Shown here: one piece after another, positions 16,566 through 29,200 of the stretch
Layout: each line of letters begins with the position of its first letter
Position numbering within the stretch: the stretch's first letter is position 1
The notes under the pieces: model-generated
Told to the model about the DNA's origin: nothing
Seen by the model: only the letters and a program-made list of their open reading frames with translations
Databases searched by the model: none
DNA from: Bacteroidales bacterium
GTDB lineage: Bacteria; Bacteroidota; Bacteroidia; Bacteroidales; PXBB01
Length of the DNA stretch: 64,000 nt
NCBI GenBank assembly: GCA_028698995.1
Contig: JAQVVM010000006.1
Span: forward strand, 1-64,000
Reading direction: 5' to 3'
Position numbers and translations under genes: made by a program

Positions 16566-17228
16566 CTACTCGTTTCCAAGTATATTGTTAAGAAAATTAT
16601 TGAATGGGTATTGCACTTTAAAAACCTCCTTAATTTGTTCAACAAGGTTTCCCTCAGTCCAGAATTCGTTACTAACATTATAACCTACAGCATAATGCTT
16701 GAATTTAAGTAGGTCAATGTCTTCAAAATCTTTAGGAAAGCCTTTTGGTGCTGTTTTTAAAGGTTCACCAAAAAAGCCATTGAAGTATTTTTTAAAAGTA
16801 TCGTTCTGAACAATGGCTTTAAAATCTGCTGTGTTGTTAAAAATCCCGGTGCGAATTTTATACAACACTTCCGGTTCGGGCATGTAAATTCCTCCACCTA
16901 GAAATGAATTGTCGGGTTCGATATGAACATAATAACCAGCATTAATACTTTTGCGCCCACCTTTAGCGATATAAGCACCAAAATTTGATTTATACGGATC
17001 CTTATTAGTTGAAAAACGTACATCTCTATAAATTCTGAAAATACAATCTTTGGCAGTAATATCCTCAATGTTTTTGTCGAATATTTTCAGTTTTGGAATG
17101 AGATTGTCAATCAAAAGTTCAAAAGTTTTCTGTGCATTTCGGAATCGCACATCATTTAATTTTAACCAATTTCTGTTATTGTTAAATTTTAAATCAATCA
17201 GAAAATGAAGGACTTCTTCTAAATTCAT
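16566..17228 (-). CDS. DUF2461 family protein
   Basis: This 220-residue protein shows the family pattern: an N-terminal LHFLIDLKFNNNRNWL helix, RIYRDVRFSTNKDPYKSNFG, then GYYVHIEPDNSFLGGGIYMP, and a C-terminal segment with KGF and HYAVGY. DUF2461 proteins are common in Bacteroidota and have no established biochemical role. The length fits the family (about 210-230). It lies 24 bp downstream of the giant secreted protein gene on the same strand and converges on the lipoprotein gene. No terminator hairpin was seen in the 88-bp convergent gap. Confidence 0.85.
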   Translation of the reverse strand: MNLEEVLHFLIDLKFNNNRNWLKLNDVRFRNAQKTFELLIDNLIPKLKIFDKNIEDITAKDCIFRIYRDVRFSTNKDPYKSNFGAYIAKGGRKSINAGYYVHIEPDNSFLGGGIYMPEPEVLYKIRTGIFNNTADFKAIVQNDTFKKYFNGFFGEPLKTAPKGFPKDFEDIDLLKFKHYAVGYNVSNEFWTEGNLVEQIKEVFKVQYPFNNFLNNILGNE

Positions 17229-17252
17229 AAACCATTATTTTAAATATTCAAG

Positions 17253-20200
17253 CTATTTAACCACTAATTTTTTGATTATTAATTTGTTGTTATTACGCAT
17301 TTGCAGAAAATAAACACCAGGTGTGGCATAACCCAGAACAATTCCTACAGCTTCATGGGTAAAGAGATTGGCTATACTTTTGTTATAAACCATTTCACCA
17401 AGATTGTTGAAAACAGTTAAACTGACATCATTCAATGCAATACCGTCCCATACAACTTCAAATTGGCCGTTACTTGGGTTAGGAAATATCGAAAGATTTT
17501 CAACAACCTGAATCTCAGTATCACCTACCCAAATATAGTTAATAGTATCAGAAACCGCTGTACATCCGTAGATATCAGTATAAACAACAAAGTAATGCCC
17601 GTTTAGTGATGGTGTATAACTTTGATTAACAGCTCCTGAAATTAAATTACCTTCATAATACCATTGGTTGCCGCTTGAATAGCTGGATGTCAACGTAGAT
17701 GCCAATACACTAATTGTTGGTGAAACAGGGTTATGTACAGTAATTGATAATGTTTGAGCAGAAGATTGTCCACAAATATTACTTGCTTTAACAGTGATTA
17801 TACCGCTACTTGCATTTGTAGTCACATCAATTGAGTTGGTTGTTGAAGTGCCTGTCCATCCTGAGGGTAATGTCCATATATAAGAAGTTGCTCCACTGAC
17901 AAGTGCAACGGTATAAGTATTCAAGGTATTGGCACACGCATTAATGTCTCCGGAAATAGCGCCTGGTGTTGAAGGAACAGTATTAGCATTAACAATTAAA
18001 TCTTGCGCTTGTGATGACCCACAGTCATTATGAGCAACCACACTGATGGTACCATTGTTTGAGCCTACAACTACATCAATAGAGTATGTAGTTGAAGTCC
18101 CAGTCCATCCAATAGGTAAAGTCCAAGTATAATATGTAGCTCCTGAAACAGGTTGAACATAAAATGTTTCAGTACTTCCAAAACAAACAGAAACTGATCC
18201 ATTTATAGCACCTGGTTGATCAGGAACACTACTACCATTGGGTGCAATAAGAAGTGAAGAAGCAGAACCCTGTCCACAAGTATTGGTGGCATAAACCTGA
18301 ATATTTCCGGGATTTACTCCTGTTAAGACCTGAATACTGTTGGTATTAGAAGCTCCTGTAAAGCCTGAAGGTAAAGTCCAAGTGTATGACATTGCACCCT
18401 GAATAGGATCTATACTGTAAACTTCATTAATTCCTGAACAGGGTGTGTTATTGCCGGTTATAATACCAGCAGCAGCGGGGATATTATTAACATTTATATT
18501 TAGAGATTGAGGAGTTGAGTTACCACAACTATTACCTGCTGAAACTGTAATAATACCACCAATGGCATTTGCAGTTGTTATTATACTTGTTGTTGTTGAA
18601 GTACCCGACCAGCCTCCTGGCAAATTCCATGTATATGAAGTTGCACCGTTAACAGGAATTACTGAATAGGTATTGTTTGTACCTTCACAAATTGCAGTGC
18701 TACCAGTAATGCTCATAGGTGAATTTGGAACAACTGTCACATTCACAGCCAGAGTTTGAATTAAAGAAGCACCGCATGAATTGTTAGCTGTAACAGTAAT
18801 ATTTCCACTAACAGTTCCGGAAGTTACATTGATGGTGTTTGTTAATGAAGAGCCGGTAAAACCAGATGGCAGCAGCCATGTGTAAGATGTGGCATTGTTA
18901 ACAGGTGTTATGCTATAAGTTTGTAAAGATCCGGCACAAATGGTGTTATTGCCACTGATTGTAGTGGGTTGTGACGGTATAGGATTAACGGTTGTGTTAA
19001 GAATTGAAGTCTGAGACAATCCGCAATCATTTCCAGCTGCTACTGTAATGTTACCACTGGCTTGTCCTGGAATAACATTAATTATATTTGTTGAAGAGGT
19101 ACCCGTCCATCCTGAAGGTGTACTCCAAATGTAATAAGAAGCACCATTAACTGGTGATACGCTATAAGTATTGGAAACTCCTTCACAAATAACAGCATTG
19201 CCAGTGATATTACCGGGTGTCGTTGGCAGGGCGTTTACTGTAATTGTTTTGGTTTGTGCACCAGATGAACCACAGCTGTTATTGGCTGTAACCATAATGT
19301 TTCCGCCTGAGGTACTAGTATTTGTGTTAATACTTGTTGTGTTAGACGTACCCGACCAGCCTGAGGGTAAAGTCCATGTGTAGGAAGTTGCACCATTGAC
19401 AGATGCTATGCTATATGTTTGAGCCGTGGAGGAGCAAACAACAGCACTTCCCGTTATGGATGTAGGCATAGCCGGAACATTGTTAACGCTTACATTTATA
19501 CTGGACACTGATGAAGATCCACATGCGTTATTTGATTTTACAGTGATTGTTCCACCATTAGCTCCTGCTGTTGCATTAATGCTTATACCGGTGGAAGTTC
19601 CTACCCAACCTGATGGTAAAGTCCATGTGTAGGATGTTGCATTGTTTACGGCTGAAATTGAATAAGTCTGATTAGTTCCTGAACAAACAGCAAGACTGCC
19701 AGATATTGCTCCGGGTTGTACAGAAAGAGGATTAACAGTAACAGTCAGTGATTGAGAAGTGGACGATCCACAGGAATTTCCTGCTGTTACAGAAATTGTC
19801 CCTCCTATTGAGCCACCAGTAGCATTGATAGAACTTGAGGTAGAAGTTCCTGTCCATCCAGAAGGTAATGTCCAAGTATAGAATGTAGCACCGCTTACAG
19901 GTGTTACAGAATAGGTGTTTTGAACGCCCTGACAAATAGCAGTATTACCTGTAATAGTACCTGGTGTTGCAGGAATAGTACTTACCGTTACAGCCAAGGT
20001 CTGAGCTGTTGAAGAGCCACATGAATTTTCGGCCACAACAGTGATGTTGCCACCAATTGAATTAGATGAAGCAGTAATACTGTTTGAGGTTTGAATCATA
20101 GACCAACCTAAAGGTGTTGTCCATAAATAGGATGTAGCTCCGTTAACCGGAGTAATTGAATAGGTATTTTGAGAATTTTCACAGATACTGGTATTACCTG

Positions 20201-23200
20201 TAATAGTACCGGGTGTTACGGGTGTACTGTTCACTGTAACAGCCAAAGTCTGTATGGCTGATGAACCGCAAGTATTGTTAGCTTTAACAGTAATATTACC
20301 GGAAGAAGTACCAGCAGTTACGTTAATACTATTTGTTGTTGATGTACCCGACCAACCAGAAGGTAATGTCCATGTATATGATGTGGCATTGGCAACAGAT
20401 GTTACACTGTAATTCTGTGCTGTTCCGGAACATACAGATGTGTTGCCACTAATAGTTCCTGGTTGTGCAGGGACAGGACTTACAGTTACATTTAGTGAAG
20501 CAGCCTGAGACGTGCCACAGGTATTAGAAGCAGTTACTGTAATATTGCCACTGTTAGAGCTTGGTGTCACATTAATAGTATTTGTTGTGGAAGTTCCAGT
20601 CCATCCTGAAGGCATTGACCATGTGTAAGATGTGGCACCGCTCACTGCAGTTACACTGTAAGTACCTTGAACACCTTCGCAACTTGTGGTGCTGCCACTT
20701 ATAATACCGGGAGTAGCAGGTATTGTCTGAACAGTTACAGCTTTTGTTTGCGAACCGGAGGTGCCGCAAAGGTTTGAAGCTGTTACCGTTATATTTCCAC
20801 CTGTACTGTTGGATGTGGTATTGATTGTTTCGTTTGTTGAGCTTCCCGACCAGCCAGAAGGCAATGTCCATGTATAAGATGTGGCTCCGCTCACAGGAAT
20901 GATGCTGAAAGTGTTTTGTGTTCCCGAACATATAGGCGAGTTTCCTGATATGATACCAGGAGTTGCGGGTACAGTTGAAGATGTTACGGCAAGGTTTGTA
21001 ACTGATGAAGAACCGCAGGCATTATTAGCCTTAACAGTAATATTACCGTTGTTTGTGCCTGTTGTAACGTTGATACTATTGGTTGCTGATGTACCTGTCC
21101 AACCGTTAGGCAGCGTCCATGTGTATGAGGTGGCATAATTAACTGCATCTGTTTCGTAAAGTTGCGTAGTTCCAGCACAAACAAAAATACTTCCTGATAT
21201 GGCAGTAGGTTGAACCGGAAGCGGGTTAACATTCACATTAAGTGTTTGGACTCCTGATGTATCGCAGGAATTGGCTGCGGCAACAGTAATGGAACCACTT
21301 GAAGCACCGGCTGTCACATTAATGGAACTTGATGTTGAGGTCCCTGTCCAGCCGTTAGGTAGTGTCCATAGATATTCTGTTGCCCCGTTAACGGGTGTAA
21401 CCGAATAAGTCAGTTGTTGACCTTCGCATGTTGTTGTGCTTCCTGTAATAGATCCCGGCATAGCAGGTGCTGTTGCTATAGAGTATGTGAGCACATTTGA
21501 ATTTGCAAGGCCAGGTGTAGCACAGGCTTTGCTCGTAAACATCTGTACACTAACCTGAGCACCATTGTATAGCGCAGAGGTGGTATATGTATTGGAGGTG
21601 GCTCCGGGTATAGGACTGCTATCTAATAACCATTGATAGGTTGGTGTTGTACCGCCATTTACGGGTGTAGCTGTAAAGGTTACAGTGCCGCCATCACAAA
21701 CCGGACTAACAGGGTTACCAACAATGCTTACACTTGCTGTTGTAGGACTGTAAACTTGCATAGAGATGCTATTGGATGTTGCTGTAGAAGGAGAAGCACA
21801 AGAAGCAACAGAAGTTAAAACAACCGTAATGACATCACCGGATACCAGAACTGAAGAGCTGTAAGTTGAACTTGTTGCTCCGGAAATGTCGCTGCCGTTT
21901 TTCTTCCATTGGTATGTTGGAGCAGAACCACCGTTTAGAGGCGTTGCCGTAAATTGAGCTAGGGTGCCACTACATAAAGTGTCGTTAGGACTTACAGTTA
22001 CTGTTACAGAAGGAGTTACACTACTTGAAACAGACATCAATACAGCATCGGAAGTATCTTTTGTTTGTTGTAAACAGGCGTAGTTTGAAGTTAAAATCAC
22101 ATCATAATAATCACCGTCGCTTATTGATGCAGTGGCATAAGTAGTTGCATTAGCACCTGAAATATTTAAGCCGTTTTTGCGCCACTGGTATTGCGGAGTT
22201 GTTCCTCCGTACTGTGGTGTAGCTGTAAAGGTTACACTTTGACCGAGGCAAATGGGGTTGTTGTCAGCTACAATATTAACCTCAGGTACAACATTCTGAT
22301 TAACGTTCATGATTATGGCGTTTGATATTACTATAGCAGGGGAAACACATGTCAGAGAAGACGTCATATAACATCGTACCGTATCATTATTGTTTAAAGA
22401 ACTACTTGAATAAGAGCTTGCTGTGCCCACGCTTACTCCATTGACTGTCCATTCATAAACAGGGGTTGTACCACCATTTGTCGGGTTCGATGTGAAAGTA
22501 ACCTGAGTTCCGTTGCAAATAGCACCGTTAGGTGAAGCAGCAATGGATATTGATGCTACAAAGTTATTTGAAACTGACATAGTAATGCTGTTTGAGGTAA
22601 CACTTACAGGCGAAGCGCATGGTGCATTAGAAACAAGCACACAAGAATATATTTCACCATTAACAATACTATTTGTAGTATAAGTAGCCGCATTTGCGCC
22701 ACTGATGTTGGATCCATTTTTTCTCCACTGATAGGTGGGGTTGCTGCCACCACCGCTGATATTAGCTTCAAAAACAACACTTTGTCCAGAACAGACTGAT
22801 GAACTTGCAGTTGATATAACGATAGTTGGGACAGTTACAGGTGTTACATTCAATACCAATTTATTTGATGATACAAGAGGTGATGTTATGCATGAGAGTC
22901 CAGATGTCATAAGCACCCAAACGCTATCGTTAGCATTCCAACCTGAAGCAGAATACACAGGGCTGTTGGTGCCAACAGCTACATTGTTTTTCACCCATTG
23001 ATATTGAGGCGTACCACCATTTACTGGAGTTGCGGTAAAAGTAACACTGGTATTACCACAGATAGAACCTGTAGGTGTTTGAGATATGCTTACAGAGGGT
23101 GTTAGGGGTGATGTTACCGTAACGGTAAGTGTACGTGGGGTTGAGGCTCCGCACACATTGTTTGCTACCACTTGAACATCGCCATTTTGGCCGGAAGCTA

Positions 23201-26200
23201 TGGCATTAATAGCTGTGGTATTAGATACACCTGTCCATCCATTGGGAAGTGTCCATGTATAACTAGTGGCGCTACTGATATTGCTAATAGTATAAACATT
23301 AGAGGAGTTTAGACAAATATTAGTGTTACCTGTTATTGTGCCGGGTTGATTAGGAACAGCTTTGATGGAAACAGCAAGTGTTTGAGCTGTTGAGGAACCA
23401 CAAGCATTGTGGGCTACTACACTTATAGTACCACTTGACGCACCTGATGTAGCAATTATACTGTTGGTTGATGAAGAGCCTGACCATCCATTAGGTAGAG
23501 TCCATGTGTATGAGGAGGCTCCTGCAACGTGAGATATACTATAAATTTCTGTTTGATTGGCGCATACAATAGGTTCTCCTGTAATATTACCCGGTTGCTG
23601 AGGTATTGCGGTACCATTAGGTGTTACAGTAAGAGAAGTACCCGGACTTGTGCCACAAGTATTAACAGCATAAACGGTAATTGAGCCTGTTGAAGCACCA
23701 ATAAGAACATTTATAGAAGTTGAAGTTGAGGTACCGTTGTATCCGGAAGGCAATAACCAATTGTATGAAGAGGCATTTGCCACTGCATCAATAGTATAAG
23801 TTTGTGATACACCGGTACAAGGTGCTGCTTCGCCTGTTATAGATACAGGAGCTGAAGGTAGAGCTGTAACTGAAACAGCTTTTGTTGAAGCAGCACCGGA
23901 AGAGCAGGTATTATTGGCTACCACAGAAACAGTTCCTCCTGTATTTCCAACAACACAATTGATGGTATTGGAACTTGAAGAGCCTGACCAACCTGAGGGC
24001 AAGGTCCATGTGTAAGATGTGGCTCCTGTAACTAACGGTACAGAGAAAGTTTGTACAGAGCCTTCACAAACAGTTGTATTTCCTGTAATTGTACCGGGAG
24101 TACCTAAGGAGGCAATTGCGAACATGTTATTGCTTTGATCGGTATATGATCCATTTGAAAAGTCAGTAACTTTTATCAACCCCTGTGTTGTTGCAATAGT
24201 GGGTGTTGTCCAGTTGTATGTTCCATTTGAACTTATGTAATTCGATATGATAGATGTCCATGTACCTCCATTGTTGGCAGAATAATCAATATTGTAAGAG
24301 CCCGACGTACCGTTTGCACTCCAAGTAATAACCTTATCTGAGCATACTTGCCATGTTTCACCACCATTTGGTGATGTAACTGTGATAGAAGCAGGGGATG
24401 CAGTAATTGTAAAAGGTAAGTCGGTTTGGTCTTGTTTACAGGAGTTATTATTATCAGTAACTCTAATGAGACAATTGGTCGAAGACACAGCAGGCACAGT
24501 CCAGTTGTATGAATTAGTTGTAATATTCGAGTTGATAACTATTGGAGTCCAAGTACTACCACCATTTAAAGAGTAATTAATATCATAATAGTTTGATACA
24601 CCTTGCGCTGTCCAAGTAATATTTAGCGTTGCTCCAGATGCGTATGTGCCTCCATTATTTGGGTTGGTAACTGTAATTGTAGGTTGTATATTGAAAACGG
24701 CATCGCTGACATCAGTTTTGCTGGAATTGCTGTTATGTGTTATTTTAACAAGGCAATAATTAGATGGTGAATTAGGTAATGTCCAGTTATAAGAAAAATT
24801 TGGTCCACCACTAAATGATTGACTGACAATGCTGTTCCATGTATTGCCCCCATTGGTGGAATATTGCAAGCTGTAGCTCTGGGAACCACTTTCTCCTTCC
24901 CAAGTGATGGTTGTCATGGTACAACCTCCAAGGTTTTCGCTGCCATTAGGAGATGTAATTTTTACAGCAGGCTTAATAGTAAATACAGCATTACTCACAT
25001 CGTAAGTGGCATTGTTGCCCACATCTGTAATACGAACCAATGCTTTTGTTGTTGAGATATTAGGAATCGTCCATGAATAGGAACCTGAATTATTTGTTGA
25101 TGCAATTATATTATTCCATGTAAACCCGCTGTCAACTGATAATTCAAGCTTTACATAAGAAGAGCTCAGATAAGAAGATGACCAAGTTATGTTGTATGAG
25201 TTGAAAGCATACAAAGTTTGCCCACCATTGGGATTGTTTACAGTAATTTGAGGTGTGGGAGCTGTAATGGTAAACGAGGCGTCGCTAACATCGTATTTGC
25301 AGGTATTGTTATAATCTTCTACCATTACAAACACATTGTTTGAGGCTACATTAGGCAGTGTCCAAGAATACTGGTTTGAGGTTATATATTGATATGAGAC
25401 AATTGTTGTCCATGACATTCCACCATTTAGAGAGTAATAAATGTTATAGTAATTGCTTACGCCTGAGCTTGCCCATGTAATCAACCTTGATGATGGGTTG
25501 GCTACCTGCCAGTCTTCGCCCCCATTAGGAGAATTAACAATGATATAGGCCTGTTGAATTAGGTTGAAGTTGGCATCACTCACATCATTGATTGTTGCAT
25601 TGTTGGTAAGGCTCACACGTACAAGTGCTTGAGAACTGCTGATATTAGGGACGGGATTCCACGTATAAGATGAAGAGGTTGTGCTGTTAGTAAGTAAATT
25701 CCATGAGTAACCATTATCGATAGAGTACTCTACTCTATAAGGACCAGAGCTGGTGCCATAACCTGACCAAGAAATGCTTTGAGAAGTGCATCCCGTAATG
25801 TTATCCCCTCCATTTGGCGTATTCACTTTTATATAGGGAGCCACAATGCTAAAAACGTTATTACTTACATCATTAACGACAGGATTGCCATACTCGCTCA
25901 CACGTACAAGACATTGTGAAGAAGGCGTATTTGGTGTCAGCCAGCTTTCGGAGCCATCATTTGAAGTAGCAGTTGTAATTACAGTCCATGTGGCACCGTT
26001 ATCAGTTGAATATTCAAGCTTGACAAATGATGAGGTAAGATATTGAGAAGTCCATGTAATATTATATGAAGTTCCCACATAGTAAGTATTACCACCATTA
26101 GGTGCCGTAACAGAAATAACAGGTGTTGGAGCTTCAATAGTAAAGACGGCATCACTTATATCGAATTTGCAAGTATTATTGTAATCTTCAATCATCACCA

Positions 26201-29200
26201 ATGCATATTGTGAAGGCGTGTTAAGTACAGTCCATGAGTACTGATTAGAGGTAATATATTGATTATATACAATTGAGTTCCAAGTTTGGCCATTGTTTAT
26301 AGAATAATAAATATTGTAATTATTGCTTACCCCTGTTGAAGTCCATGTGATGAGGCGGCTTGAAGGATTGGCTACTTGCCAGTTTTCACCTCCAATAGGA
26401 GAGGTAATGACAATGGCTGTATTCGGAGTAATTGCAAAAGCTGCATCACTCACATCGGTAACTAATGGATCTGTAGTTTTAGTAACGCGTACCTTAGCTT
26501 GTGTTGAAGGCGTGTTGGGTACGGGATTCCAAGTATAAGAAGAACTTGTAGTGCTTGCAACAATTGTGTTCCATGATTGTCCATTGTCGAGGGTGTATTC
26601 AATTTTCCAGGGTCCAGAACTAGAACCGTATTTCGACCATGTAATGCTTTGAGAAGAGCAGCCGTTCCAACTTTCATTGCCATTAGGCGAAGTTACAATG
26701 ATATAGGGGTAGATGATACTGAAAACGGCATTGCTGACATCGTTCACAGAGGGGTTGCCATACTCGCTGATACGCACAAGACAATTAGCTGATGGTGTAT
26801 TTGGCGTTGTCCACGACTCGCTGCCATCATTTGTTGAAGAAGCAAATATGGTTGTCCAACTTGCCCCATTGTTAATTGAGTATTCGATTGTTACAAAGTT
26901 AGAGGACAAATACCCTGAGCTCCATGTGATATTATAGGCTGTACCGACATATAAACCGTTAGCACCATTGGGGTAGTTAACAGTTATAAAGGGTATTGGT
27001 GCAGCTATGGTAAACACATTATCACTGATATCGTATTTACAGTTGTTGTTATAATCTTCCACTTTAACAAGTACCTGCGTTGAAGGATTGTTAGGAATTG
27101 GCCATAAATATTGACCGTTGGTAATATATTGGTTGTACGCTATGGAAATCCAATTGGCACCGGCGTCTATTGAATAATATAAATTGTATTGGTTACTGGT
27201 TCCCGACCATGCCCATGTAATAGGCTGAGAAGGTCCACCTACCTGCCAGTTTTCACCACCATTGGGGGTATTAAGTACTATAGCTGTATTGAGAGTTATT
27301 GTAAATGGCATATTGCTTACATCGGAGACCAATGTGTCGGTTGTTCTCCTGACACGAATAATATAGTCTGTTCCTGGAATATTAGGCACAGGACTCCATG
27401 TGTATGATGAAGAGGTTGTACTATTTGTAAGGGTATTCCACGAAGCCCCATTATCATCTGAATATTGAACCCTCCATGGACCATTGCTTGCCCCGTAACC
27501 TGTCCAAGTAATCGACTTAGACGAACAGCCTTCCCAGCTTTCGCCACCATTGGGTGATGTAATAACTACATAAGGATATACAATCGAGAATACAGCATTG
27601 CTGATATCATAAACAGAAGGATTCCCATATTCGCTAATCCTAACGAGACATTGTGATGATGGTGTATTAGGCACAGTCCAACTTTCGCTTTCATCGTTGT
27701 TAGTTGATGACAATATCGTAGTCCAAGTAGAACCATTATCAATAGAATACTCAAGCATGACAAAAGGAGAAGTAAGGTAATTCGATGACCATGTGATATT
27801 ATAGGCAGTTCCCACATAAAACGTATTGCCTCCATTGGGAGATGCTACTGTAATTACAGGGTTTGGGGCTAAAATTTCGAATATAGCATCGCTGATATCA
27901 AACTTACAATTATTGCTATAATCTTCAACTTTTATAAGAACCTGATTTGAAGGAAAATTAGGGATTGTCCAATTAAACTGATTATTTGTGATAAGTTGAT
28001 AAGAGGCTATAGTACTCCATGTTTGACCGTTGTTTATGGAATAATATATATTGTAATAATTACTAACCCCCGTTGATGTCCATGTAATAAGTCGGTTTGA
28101 AGGATTAGATACTTGCCAGCTTTCACCGCCGTTGGGAGATGTAATAACTATAGCTGCATTCTGTGTAATTGTAAAGGCAGCATCGCTTGTATCTTTAACA
28201 AGAGCATCGGTGGTTTTTGTAACTTTAACGTAAGCTTGTGTGCTTGGAGTATTTGGAACCTGAGACCATGAATATGAAGAGGAACTTGTACTGTTTGTAA
28301 GTACATTCCAAGTATTGCCATTATCAATAGTGTATTCCAGTTTCCAAGGACCAGAGCCTGCTCCGTAGCTAGTCCAATAAATCGTTTGAGGAGAACAACC
28401 ATTCCAACTTTCACCACCATTAGGTGTAGTGACTATGACATAGGGATATCTGATATAAAATACAGCTTCGCTAACATCGTTTAAACTTGGATTTCCATAT
28501 TCACTTATACGAACAAGACACTGCAGCGATGGGGTATTGGGAACAGTCCAACTCTCTGAACCATCGTTGGTTGTGGATGCAAAAATTGTTGACCAAGTTG
28601 TTCCATTATTAGTGGAATACTCAATGGTTACAAAACTTGATGTCAAGTACCCTGAATTCCATGAGATAGTATAAGCGCTGCCTACATAAAACGTATTACC
28701 ACCATTTGGACTGCTTAAATTTATATAAGGTGTTGCAGGAGCAATGGTAAAAACAGCGTCGCTGACATCATATTTGCAGGTATTACCATAGTCCTCTACT
28801 TTAATTAGCGCCTTGGTAGATGGGGAATTTGGCATGTTCCATGAATATTGACCATTGCTTATATATTGATTGTATACAATCGTGGTCCAAGTAGCTCCGC
28901 TGTCTAATGAATAATAAATATTGTAATAACTGCTGGTGCCCGACCATGCCCAAGTAATGAGTTTAGTACCTGTCCCTATCTGCCACACTTCACCACCATT
29001 CGGTGTGTTTACAACTATGGCTGTATTAAGTGTAACGGTAAAGTTGGCATTGCTCATATCGGTTACAAGAGGGTCTGATGTTTTAGTAACACGTATAAGA
29101 TATTGTGTGCCTGGGTTGTTCGGTAGTTGATTCCAACTGTAAGAAGTTGAAGATGTACTATTGGTTAATGGAATCCAGATTAAACCATTGTTATCCGAAT

